A stretch of 36,548 bases of DNA from an uncultured Bacteroidota bacterium (lineage in GTDB: Bacteria; Bacteroidota; Bacteroidia; Flavobacteriales; Flavobacteriaceae): positions 1 to 36,548 of the forward strand of contig CABYAF010000007.1 in assembly GCA_902516925.1 (NCBI GenBank), in the 5' to 3' direction. The first letter of the stretch is position 1; every line of letters begins with the position of its first letter. A program made the translations under genes and the position numbers. Below, one piece after another: positions 25,787-34,100 of the stretch. The notes under the pieces were generated by a model, which was not told the origin of the DNA, ran no database searches, and saw only the letters and a list, made by a program, of their open reading frames with translations.

Positions 25787-27403
25787 ATGATTAGAAATCT
25801 ACTTACAGTCTTAATATTTAGTATTTTTTTTGGAACCAGTTGTGAAAAAGAGGATGGTGTTAAACCTAATATATTATTCATAATGTCTGATGATCACGCT
25901 TATCAAGCAATTAGCGCTTATGATGATAGGCTAATTCAAACTCCAAACATCGATAGAATTGCAGATGAAGGAATGTTGTTTACTAATGCCTCGGTAACAA
26001 ACTCAATATGTGCACCCTCAAGAGCAGTTATATTAACTGGTAAACACAGTCATATTAACGGAAAAATAGATAACATTGCAAAATTTGATGATTCTCAGAT
26101 GACTTTCCCCCAATTATTTAAAAAGAATGGTTATCAAACAGCTATGTTCGGAAAACTACACTTTGGAAATAATCCGAAAGGTATTGATGATTTTCTGATT
26201 CTACCAGGTCAGGGAGATTATATTAATCCTAGATTCCTAGGAAAAGAGAAGGATACAATTATTACTGGATATGTAACAGATGTTATTACTGACTTAACAT
26301 TAAACTGGTTTAAAAATAAAAGAGATGATGATAAGCCCTTCTTAACATTTTATCTTCATAAAGCTCCTCATAGGGCATGGTGGCCAAGTCCTGAAAAGTT
26401 TGCTGAATTTTATAATAAAAAGTTTCCTGAACCAGAAACTCTTTATGATGATTATTCCAATAGGGGTACTGCTGCAAAAACTGCTGAGATGAATCTACTT
26501 ACTCATATGCAATACATGCAAGACAGCAAAGTTCGTCCTTCAGTGTTTGAAAAAATGGAGAATGTAGAGCCAAAAATTGTTTATGCAAGAGGTGATGGAA
26601 CCTTTTTTGAACCTAGCTCTAATTCTTTTAATAACCGTTATGATAGAGCTAATGAGGAGCAAAAGAAAAAATATGATATCACATTAGATAAAATCAGTAA
26701 AGATTTTGAAGCAAATTGGCCAAATATGACCAATAAGCAAAAAATGCAGTGGAAGTTTCAACGATATATGCAAGACTATTTGGCAACCATTTCATCTGTA
26801 GATGATAACGTCGGTAGAGTTTTAGACTATCTGGAAGAAACAGGACTTGATAAAAACACTATTGTTGTTTACACTTCAGATCAAGGATTCTATCTTGGTG
26901 AGCATGGATGGTTTGATAAAAGGTTTATTTATGATGAGTCTTTCAAAACCCCACTAATGATTAAATGGCCTAATCAAATTAAACCTGGAACAACAAATGA
27001 GGAAATGGTTCAAAATCTTGACTTTGCTCAAACCTTATTAGAAGCTGCAATGATTGATGCACCAAAAGATATGCAGGGTGAAAGTCTGATACCATTATTA
27101 AAAGGAAATTCTGATAAATGGAATAGGGAATCAGTTTATTATCATTATTATGAGTATCCTTCAGTTCATATGGCAAAAAGACACTATGGAATAGTTAATA
27201 AAGATTATAAGTTAACCCATTTTTACTATGATGTTGATGAGTGGGAATTATATGATCGTAAAAATGATCCAAATGAAATGAATAATATTTATAATGATCC
27301 TAATTATAAGGATATTGTTGACAATTTAACACAAGAATTAAAAGAACTTAGAATTAAATATAAAGACTCGGAGGAACTAGATAAAAGCTTTATATATAAT
27401 TGA
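25787..27403 (+). CDS. Sulfatase 5, N-acetylglucosamine-6-sulfatase-like surface lipoprotein
   Basis: A 538-residue type I sulfatase. The signal ends GTSC (Cys19), and the residues after Cys (E-K-E-D) match the Bacteroidota lipoprotein export signal X-K-(D/E)2, predicting display on the cell surface. Metal site MSDDHAYQAISAYDD (33-47), formylglycine motif CAPSR (75-79) in ICAPSRAVILTGKHSH, and the late motifs TSDQGFYLGEHGWFDKRF, PLMIKWP and YDRKNDPNEMNN resemble N-acetylglucosamine-6-sulfatases. A central insert of about 100 residues contains long charged helices. One base separates it from the FGE-like gene. Confidence 0.9.
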   Translation: MIRNLLTVLIFSIFFGTSCEKEDGVKPNILFIMSDDHAYQAISAYDDRLIQTPNIDRIADEGMLFTNASVTNSICAPSRAVILTGKHSHINGKIDNIAKFDDSQMTFPQLFKKNGYQTAMFGKLHFGNNPKGIDDFLILPGQGDYINPRFLGKEKDTIITGYVTDVITDLTLNWFKNKRDDDKPFLTFYLHKAPHRAWWPSPEKFAEFYNKKFPEPETLYDDYSNRGTAAKTAEMNLLTHMQYMQDSKVRPSVFEKMENVEPKIVYARGDGTFFEPSSNSFNNRYDRANEEQKKKYDITLDKISKDFEANWPNMTNKQKMQWKFQRYMQDYLATISSVDDNVGRVLDYLEETGLDKNTIVVYTSDQGFYLGEHGWFDKRFIYDESFKTPLMIKWPNQIKPGTTNEEMVQNLDFAQTLLEAAMIDAPKDMQGESLIPLLKGNSDKWNRESVYYHYYEYPSVHMAKRHYGIVNKDYKLTHFYYDVDEWELYDRKNDPNEMNNIYNDPNYKDIVDNLTQELKELRIKYKDSEELDKSFIYN

Positions 27404-27404
27404 T

Positions 27405-27980
27405 ATGAAAAAAATATTCCTAATCTTATTTATTGCTCTTGCTTCATGCACGTCTCCTAAAGATTATAATATTAAGACTATTTCAGTTAAGGAATTCAGA
27501 GACTTTATTAATGATACTGGTTATATAACTAGTGCAGAAAAGTATGGTTGGTCCTTTGTTCAAGAAAATGTTTATGATTATAAAGTTATCAATGGTGCAA
27601 ATTGGATGAAACCAGATGGTATCAATTTCTCAATTGATAGTCTACCTGTAACACAAGTAAGTTACAAAGATGCAATTGAGTATTGTAAATGGGCAGATGT
27701 TCAACTTCCGACATATGAGCAGTATTGGGAATTAGTATCCTCAGATGATAGATTAATAGTTTCAGATAATATATATCCAATTTCTTCTGTCCAATCTGTA
27801 AATATTGTTGGAAATGTTTGGGATATTACTGAGCCTGGTAACCTAGATCAAGTAAGACTAGCAGGTGGATCTCTATTTTGTTCAATAGATACTTGCCATG
27901 GAACTCAAGAAGATAGAGAACTGTATGTTGATAAAGAAACTGGTAATATTCATATTGGATTTAGTATTTTAACAGAATAA
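27405..27980 (+). CDS. Small formylglycine-generating-enzyme-like (SUMF1) lipoprotein
   Basis: A 191-residue lipoprotein (lipobox LASC, Cys15; no surface-export signal after it) with a compressed FGE/SUMF1 domain. Matches to FGE are FRDFINDTGYITSAEK (31-46), FVQENV, NGANWMKPDG (63-72), LPVTQVSYKDAIEYCKWADVQLPT (80-103), GNVWDIT (136-142), VRLAGGSLFC and NIHIGF near the end. Both FGE catalytic cysteines appear in the correct C-x4-C spacing (Cys159, Cys164). The usual central region (YPWG and NxFGLYDM) and the RYRxAAR block after the cysteines are missing; normal FGEs are about 300 residues. Lying directly behind five Cys-type sulfatases, it may modify their Cys to formylglycine in the periplasm. 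It could also be a non-catalytic SUMF1 domain. Confidence 0.75.
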   Translation: MKKIFLILFIALASCTSPKDYNIKTISVKEFRDFINDTGYITSAEKYGWSFVQENVYDYKVINGANWMKPDGINFSIDSLPVTQVSYKDAIEYCKWADVQLPTYEQYWELVSSDDRLIVSDNIYPISSVQSVNIVGNVWDITEPGNLDQVRLAGGSLFCSIDTCHGTQEDRELYVDKETGNIHIGFSILTE

Positions 27981-28439
27981 ATGAAATATACACCAAGTAA
28001 AATAAATAGATGGATGCTCTTAAATCTACCTGCTGCCTGGTTAACAGGTGTGAGGCTTACTCTAATTAATGAAAATAAATGTGAAGTTAAAGTAAGATTT
28101 AAATGGATTAATCAAAACCCTTACAGGTCTATGTTTTGGGCAGTTCAAGGTATGGCTGCTGAGTTAACTACTGGTATGTTACTTACAAAATCTATTCAAG
28201 ACTCTAAAGCTAATATCTCAATGCTTCTTGTAAGTAATAAGTCAAGCTTTCATAAAAAAGCAGTAGGTAAAATAACTTTTACTTGTAATGAAGGTGAAAT
28301 AGCTAAACAATTAATAAATTCGACTGTAAAAAATATTACCTCTAAAGCTTGGTTCAAAGCAAGGGGATATGATGAACAAGGAGAATTAGTCTCTGAATTT
28401 GATTTTGAATGGTCATGTAAAAAAAGAAAAAATGGATAA
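27981..28439 (+). CDS. DUF4442 domain protein (hotdog-fold thioesterase-like)
   Basis: A 152-residue soluble protein read as DUF4442, a hotdog-fold family related to PaaI-type acyl-CoA thioesterases. Visible are the N-terminal helix region MLLNLPAAWLTGVRL, the strand VKVRFKWINQNPYRSMFWAVQGMAAELTTG (the helix that wraps in the hotdog) and a C-terminal strand region ending in basic residues KKRK. It starts immediately after the FGE-like stop and overlaps the next gene by eight bases, so it is probably on the sulfatase transcript. No link with sulfate removal is known; the substrate is unknown. Confidence 0.8.
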   Translation: MKYTPSKINRWMLLNLPAAWLTGVRLTLINENKCEVKVRFKWINQNPYRSMFWAVQGMAAELTTGMLLTKSIQDSKANISMLLVSNKSSFHKKAVGKITFTCNEGEIAKQLINSTVKNITSKAWFKARGYDEQGELVSEFDFEWSCKKRKNG

Positions 28440-29409
28440 ACACTTTTATAATAAATTAAATATGCCTATGATTGCAGCGCCTCTATTCTTAATTTCAGGT
28501 CCAAAACTTGTAATAGAATGTTGTAAAAAAGGAATAGTTGGAACTTTTCCTGCCCTTAATCAAAGGACTTCAGAAGGATTTGAAGAGTGGGTAGTTGAAA
28601 TAAAGGAAGAGCTTTCAAAATTCGAGAATGAGACAGGCATAAAGCCAGCACCATTTGGAGTAAACTTAATTGTTCACCCCTCAAACATTAGAGTAAAAGC
28701 AGACTTAGATATTTGTGTCAAACATAAAGTCCCATTAATTATAACATCATTAGGAGCTGTCCCTGACATTGTTAATGCAATTCATAGTTATGGTGGATTA
28801 GTATACCATGACATTATTAAAAAAAGACATGCAGAGAAGGCAGCTGAGGCAAACGTTGATGGACTGGTGCTTGTTACTGCTGGAGCAGGTGGTCATGCTG
28901 GATTGAAAAACCCTATGGCGATGATATCATTGATTAAAAGTTTCTTCAATAAAACAATTATTCTATCAGGAGCCATATCAAATGGCAGAGATATTGCATC
29001 TGCTCTTCAAATGGGTGCAGACATTGCATACATGGGTACTAGGTTTATTAATACTAAAGAAAGTATGGCTGAAGAAGGCTATAAAGAGATGATTATTAAT
29101 TCTTCTGCTGAAGATATTGTTTATACAGCAGCAGTATCTGGAGTTCACGCTAATTTCTTAAGACCTAGTTTAGAGGCTATGGGAGTAACTGAGGAAGTAT
29201 GGAATGATTCTAAAAAAATAGATTTTGGAAAAGATATGGCTGAGGCTGAGGCAAAAGCGTGGAAAACAATTTGGTCTGCAGGACACGGTGTTAGCTCAAT
29301 AAATGATAATCCAACTTGTAAAGATTTGATAGATAAATTAAAACTTGAATTTATTGAGTCAATTGAGAGTCAGAAGTCTAATCTGAAATATAGTGATAAT
29401 AATTATTAA
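28432..29409 (+). CDS. Nitronate monooxygenase-like flavoprotein
   Basis: FMN-dependent TIM-barrel enzyme of the nitronate monooxygenase (2-nitropropane dioxygenase) family, 325 residues from ATG 28432. Family features are MPMIAAPLFLISGPKLV at the N-terminus, the phosphate/FMN-binding and catalytic-His block TAGAGGHAG (149-157), ILSGAISNGRDIASALQMGADIAYMGTRF near 180-210 and a C-terminal helical tail. A TTG 11 codons upstream is less likely. The ATG is within the DUF4442 stop (ATGGATAA). Members may oxidise nitronates or act in lipid metabolism (enoyl reductase-like); which one cannot be told. It converges on rsmE with a four-base overlap. Confidence 0.88.
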   Translation: MDKHFYNKLNMPMIAAPLFLISGPKLVIECCKKGIVGTFPALNQRTSEGFEEWVVEIKEELSKFENETGIKPAPFGVNLIVHPSNIRVKADLDICVKHKVPLIITSLGAVPDIVNAIHSYGGLVYHDIIKKRHAEKAAEANVDGLVLVTAGAGGHAGLKNPMAMISLIKSFFNKTIILSGAISNGRDIASALQMGADIAYMGTRFINTKESMAEEGYKEMIINSSAEDIVYTAAVSGVHANFLRPSLEAMGVTEEVWNDSKKIDFGKDMAEAEAKAWKTIWSAGHGVSSINDNPTCKDLIDKLKLEFIESIESQKSNLKYSDNNY

Positions 29410-30095
29410 TTAATTATTGATCTTATTATAGACATACCATAAATTGCGGCTGTCTCAGATCTTAACCTGCTATTACCTAGGGTTACTTCTTTTATATATT
29501 GTTTTTTTGCAAGATCAATTTCCCTGTCAGAAAAACCTCCCTCAGGCCCTATCATAAGACAAATATTTGGTTTAGTAAAAAGCTTTTCACTTAATTTATT
29601 AGATGTTTTTAGATTAGCCATCAATAATTGATCCTCACAATTTAATATAAAATTTTCAAAAGTATTTATTGAATTAATTTTAGGTTTGAAGAACTGGTTA
29701 GATTGTTTTAAGGAGCTAATTAAAATTCTTTTTAATCTCTCGGTATTAACCTTCTTTTTTTCTGAATGTTCACAAACTATAGGAGTTATTTGACTAATTC
29801 CTAACTCAGTTGCTTTCTCTACAAACCATTCAAATCTTGAAATATTTTTAAGAGGAGATATGGCAACATGAATACATAAATTAGGTGCTTCAAACTTTTC
29901 GACACCTTTAATCTTAACTTTTATTCTTTTTCCTTTTTCAATTATCTCAGCATTACATAAACAACCCAATCCATTTGTTATCCTAACATTATCTCCAATA
30001 TTTTTTCTAAATGATTTGGATATATGTTTACTGTCAATTTCATTCATGAATATATATTTATCTGTAGCTTTATAATTTGAGTAAAATAGATCCAT
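29406..30095 (-). CDS. rsmE: 16S rRNA (uracil1498-N3)-methyltransferase RsmE
   Basis: SPOUT-fold methyltransferase acting on U1498 of 16S rRNA. The 229-residue protein shows the N-terminal PUA-like part with HISKSFRKNIGD, FEWFVEKATELGI (88-100), and the knot motifs GPEGGFSD (183-190) and LGNSRLRSETA (206-216). Length is normal. It overlaps the tsaD stop by a single base (TAATG), so they are translationally coupled. Confidence 0.94.
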   Translation of the reverse strand: MDLFYSNYKATDKYIFMNEIDSKHISKSFRKNIGDNVRITNGLGCLCNAEIIEKGKRIKVKIKGVEKFEAPNLCIHVAISPLKNISRFEWFVEKATELGISQITPIVCEHSEKKKVNTERLKRILISSLKQSNQFFKPKINSINTFENFILNCEDQLLMANLKTSNKLSEKLFTKPNICLMIGPEGGFSDREIDLAKKQYIKEVTLGNSRLRSETAAIYGMSIIRSIIN

Positions 30096-31114
30096 TAGAA
30101 AGTTAGTCTTGGAGAAGGGGTTGACCTTAGGTTAGATTCAAGTGATTCTTTATATTTTAAATGACCTACAATACCAATCATTGCTGCATTATCAGTTGAA
30201 TACTCAAGTTCTGGTATAAAAATTTTTAAATTATTTTTAATTGAATACTTCTTGAGTCTATCTTTTAGATAACTGTTAGCTGATACACCACCTCCAAAAA
30301 CTATTGTATTAAGATTATTATTTATAGATAGCAACTCAACTTTAGTCATTAGGTTGTCAATTAAGTTTTTTTGGATTGATGCACAAATATCATTAATATT
30401 CTCACTGATAAAGTTTTTGTCTTTAATTTGATTTCTATCAAGGAAATTAATGAATGCAGTTTTTGACCCTGAATAGCTTATGTTAGCACCCTCAACTTTT
30501 GGTAAAGGAAATTTAAATTTTTTTTCATCCCCTTCTTTTGCAATTTTATCTATCAATGGCCCAGCAGGGTATCCAAGTCCTAGTTTTTTTCCACACTTGT
30601 CAAATGCTTCTCCAATAGCATCATCCAGAGTTTCCCCTAATATTTCCATTTTAAAATATTCCTTTACAAGAATTAACTGAGTATGGCCACCTGATATAGT
30701 AACTCCTAGAAATGGAAAAGGAGGGTGTTCATTTCCATTATTTATAAAATGTACCAATAAATGAGCCTGCATATGATTAACTTCTATTACAGGTATATTT
30801 AATGATAAGCCTAATGCCTTTGCAAACTCAGTCCCAACAATTAGTGATCCCATTAACCCTGGTCCGCGAGTAAAAGAAATTGCAGAAACTTGATTTAGTG
30901 AAATTTTAGCTTCTTTTACAGCAGATTCAACAACTGGGATTATATTTGATAAATGAGCTCTGGAGGCTAGTTCTGGTACTACACCACCATAGTTTTTATG
31001 AATATCTTGATTAGCAATTATGTTAGATAATACTTTACCATTTTTTAAAATTGCTGCAGAAGTATCATCACATGAGGATTCAATTCCTAGTATGTAGATA
31101 TCTTTGTTTGACAT
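30095..31114 (-). CDS. tsaD: tRNA N6-threonylcarbamoyladenosine transferase TsaD
   Basis: Transfers threonylcarbamoyl from the adenylate to A37 of ANN-reading tRNAs, working with TsaB/TsaE. The 339-residue protein has ILGIESSCDDTSA (8-20), GGVVPELASRAH (43-54), the metal-binding HMQAH (114-118) and ISGGHTQL, plus STDNAAMIG with the third metal ligand near the C-terminus. Length is normal. It is first of a tsaD-rsmE pair and divergent from tamB, an arrangement common in this phylum. Its TAnnTTTG box faces that of tamB. Confidence 0.95.
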   Translation of the reverse strand: MSNKDIYILGIESSCDDTSAAILKNGKVLSNIIANQDIHKNYGGVVPELASRAHLSNIIPVVESAVKEAKISLNQVSAISFTRGPGLMGSLIVGTEFAKALGLSLNIPVIEVNHMQAHLLVHFINNGNEHPPFPFLGVTISGGHTQLILVKEYFKMEILGETLDDAIGEAFDKCGKKLGLGYPAGPLIDKIAKEGDEKKFKFPLPKVEGANISYSGSKTAFINFLDRNQIKDKNFISENINDICASIQKNLIDNLMTKVELLSINNNLNTIVFGGGVSANSYLKDRLKKYSIKNNLKIFIPELEYSTDNAAMIGIVGHLKYKESLESNLRSTPSPRLTF

Positions 31115-31117
31115 TAC

Positions 31118-31125
31118 TATCTTTG
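31118..31125 (+). promoter_or_regulatory. tamB promoter candidate, -7 box TATCTTTG
   Basis: TATCTTTG matches TAnnTTTG, 26 bases before a possible ATT start for TamB. No TTG lies at the normal -33 distance. It is only five bases from the opposing tsaD box. Confidence 0.4.
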
Positions 31126-31130
31126 TAAAA

Positions 31131-31164
31131 CAAATTTAAACAAGAAATATCATTAAGAATTCAA
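31131..31164 (-). promoter_or_regulatory. tsaD-rsmE promoter, -7 box TAAATTTG with -33 TTG
   Basis: On the minus strand TAAATTTG (31131-31138) is a -7 box 16 bases upstream of the tsaD ATG; a TTG (31162-31164) lies 23 bases further upstream, near the usual spacing. Confidence 0.5.
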
Positions 31165-31193
31165 AAAAAATATTTTTTATCATTTCCGGATTA

Positions 31194-34100
31194 TTGCTTT
31201 TAGTATTAACCACATTTTTTTTGATTATTAATGCTCCATCATTTCAGGATTACATTAGAAAAAATATAATATCATATATAAATCTAAATACAGATAATAC
31301 TATTGAAATTTCAGATTCTAAATTTAATTTAAAGGGTGATCTTGTAATTTCTGGCATAATACTTTCAGATGTGAATTCTGATACAATCATTCAACTAGAA
31401 TCATTAAGTACAAAGTATATCCCTTTAATATCAGATTATCAATATAACAGTTCTCTAAATATTGATGGGTTAAAACTTTTTATTAACAAAGAGGATAAAA
31501 AATTAGAGGAAGGTTTGAATATAAATGATATTAATGAAGTTTTTGATAATATTTTCTTTGATAATTTAAACATAACAGACTCTTATTTGATATTTGTTGA
31601 TGATTCAATACAAAATCAAATAAGTATAGAGAACTCCTCTATAAAAGAGATTAATAGGAATATAGATGGAATTGAATTTAATATAGAAAGTCTGAGCGGA
31701 TCTTATGATAATTTATCGATAGATGATTTTTATTCAAAAGTAAATCTTAATAATTCAAGTATTACTTTAGATAATTTAAGTATAAACAATAAAGATAGTT
31801 TCTTAAGAGGTAATATTACAGTCAACTTTGATGAGGGTTTTAGATTAAAAAATATTAATAATTCTAGTATAAATTTTAATATTAATCCAATCTTATTAGA
31901 ATTATTTCAAAGTAATTATAAAATAAACGATTATGTATCGGGAGAAATAGAATTTTACGGGACAAAAGAGGCCTTAACTATTAATAGCCTATCATTGTCT
32001 AGCGAATTATTTAAGTTTAATGCTGAGATAAATATTCTGAATATCTTATCTAAAGAAGTTGAAATAAATGCCTTAATAAATGACTTAGATATTGATGAAG
32101 AATATCTGGCCTTGAACTATCAGCTCAATGAAAAATTTAATTTGCCCTTCTTAAAAGGAAATCTAAACATTAGAAATAAAGATTTAACTTTTAGTTTAAC
32201 TGAAGATAAGGATTCAGAAACTAAACTTAATCTTAATGGTACCGCTAATCTCGATGATAGCTTTAATTATCAAATAGATATAAGTTACACGCTAGGAGAA
32301 AATGACGAAATATTAGAAATTCTAGATCTTAATCATATAGATGTAAACGCTTTAATTAAAGGCTCCTCCAAGGAATTAAATTATATTAACTCAAATGTTA
32401 ATTTAATAAAGAACAATAATGAATTTTACTTAAACACAAATTCATACATACAAAATAATATACTAGATGGAAGCTTAGGAATATACTCAGATAATATAAA
32501 CATTGAGTCTAGTCTTTCAGGTAATATGTCAAAAAAAGTATTTGATGTTGACAGTAAAATTGATATCAATGTGAAAGATAGGTTTGGTAATATTGAATTT
32601 TCTACACAATCAAATCTTAAAATCAACTTCTCAAACACAAATAATATAATTTCATTTTTGAAATTAGATGAATTGTATTTTAAAAACTCTAATGATGAAT
32701 TTAAGCTTGAAAACTTCTATGAGCTTAATAAAATTTTTGATACAGATTTTATAAATCAAGAAAGTGAATTTGATTTTGAAATATCATTAAGTGAAGGTTT
32801 ATTTCAAATAGACTCTTTTCTTGGTGAAAGGTTGAAAATAAATGGTTATTTCAGAGATAATGATGATTTAAATTTTGATATTAAAATTTCTGACGTTTTG
32901 GTTAAGAACTTCTTTGACATAAATAAAAATCCAATTTCTGGCAGTATTAATTCCGATATAAATATTAGGAGAAGTATAGAGAATAGAACTTTTAGATTAG
33001 ATTCTAATTTTTCTGATCTTCAAATTAAAGATTATGATCTTGGTCAATTAAGTTTAAATGTATTTGGTAACACAGATTACAATTCCTATGCGATTAATAT
33101 TGACTTGTCTAAAGAAGAACTAACCTCTGTTAAAGGTGAAGGATCTATAATAGTAACTGATGAAGATCCAAATATTGATATAGATATTATTATTGAAGAC
33201 TTTGATATATCATTTATTGAAAAGATAGGCTCGAATACAATATCAAATATATCTAGTATTGTTTCAGGAGAAATTAACCTCTGGGGACAATCCGATAACA
33301 TTCAACACAATGGCAAGTTATACCTAAATCAGTCTAAGTTTAAAGTTCCATATTTAAATATTGAATATCTCCTATCAGAAAACTCAGAAATTGACTTATA
33401 TAATCAAAATTTTGAGTTTAGTAATGTCAATATTAAAACAGAATCAGATAATTTTCCAACATCATTAGTTGGTAAGATTACTCACCAAGATTATAAAAAC
33501 TGGAATTTAGATCTCAACTTTCAATCAGAAAGGCTTTATATACTTAACAAAGAATATGATGAGAATGAAGCTTTTTACGGAAAAGCCTATATGGGAGGGG
33601 ATATTAAAATAAAAGGTCCAACTAATCAAGTATCAATTAATATAGATGGTGTGACTAAAAGTGGGACAAGCATTACGATTCCTCAGTCAAATAATTATAC
33701 AGTTGATGATTTCTCTTTTATCACTTTTACAGATCTAAATTCATATTCTAAACAGTCTTTAGACTCAGAGAGCATTTCTAATATTATAAATAAGACACTT
33801 GATTTAAATATCAACTTACAAATTAATGATAGTGCTGAAGTAAAAATTACAATTGATCAAGAAACTGGAAGCTATATAAGTGGAAAAGGTAATGGCGATC
33901 TTTTAATGGAAATTGACTCTGATGGAAAGTTTAACATCTATGGAGATTATATTACCAATGAGGGTATATATAATTTTAGAAATCTAGCTTTAATTGATAA
34001 AAAATTTCAATTAAAGAAGGGTGGAACTATTACCTGGGATGGAGATCCGCTTTCAGCTCAAATGAATATTCAGGCAACATATGAGGTGCCTGGTGGAGCA

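Noticed and set aside
27405-27980. GldJ or GldK gliding-motility lipoprotein
   Set aside because: Those also have SUMF1 domains but are much larger; this one is 191 residues, keeps the FGE cysteine pair and sits with sulfatases.
28399-28431. NMO starting at TTG 28399
   Set aside because: The extra residues are a shadow of the DUF4442 tail; ATG 28432 gives the usual N-terminus near the family motif.
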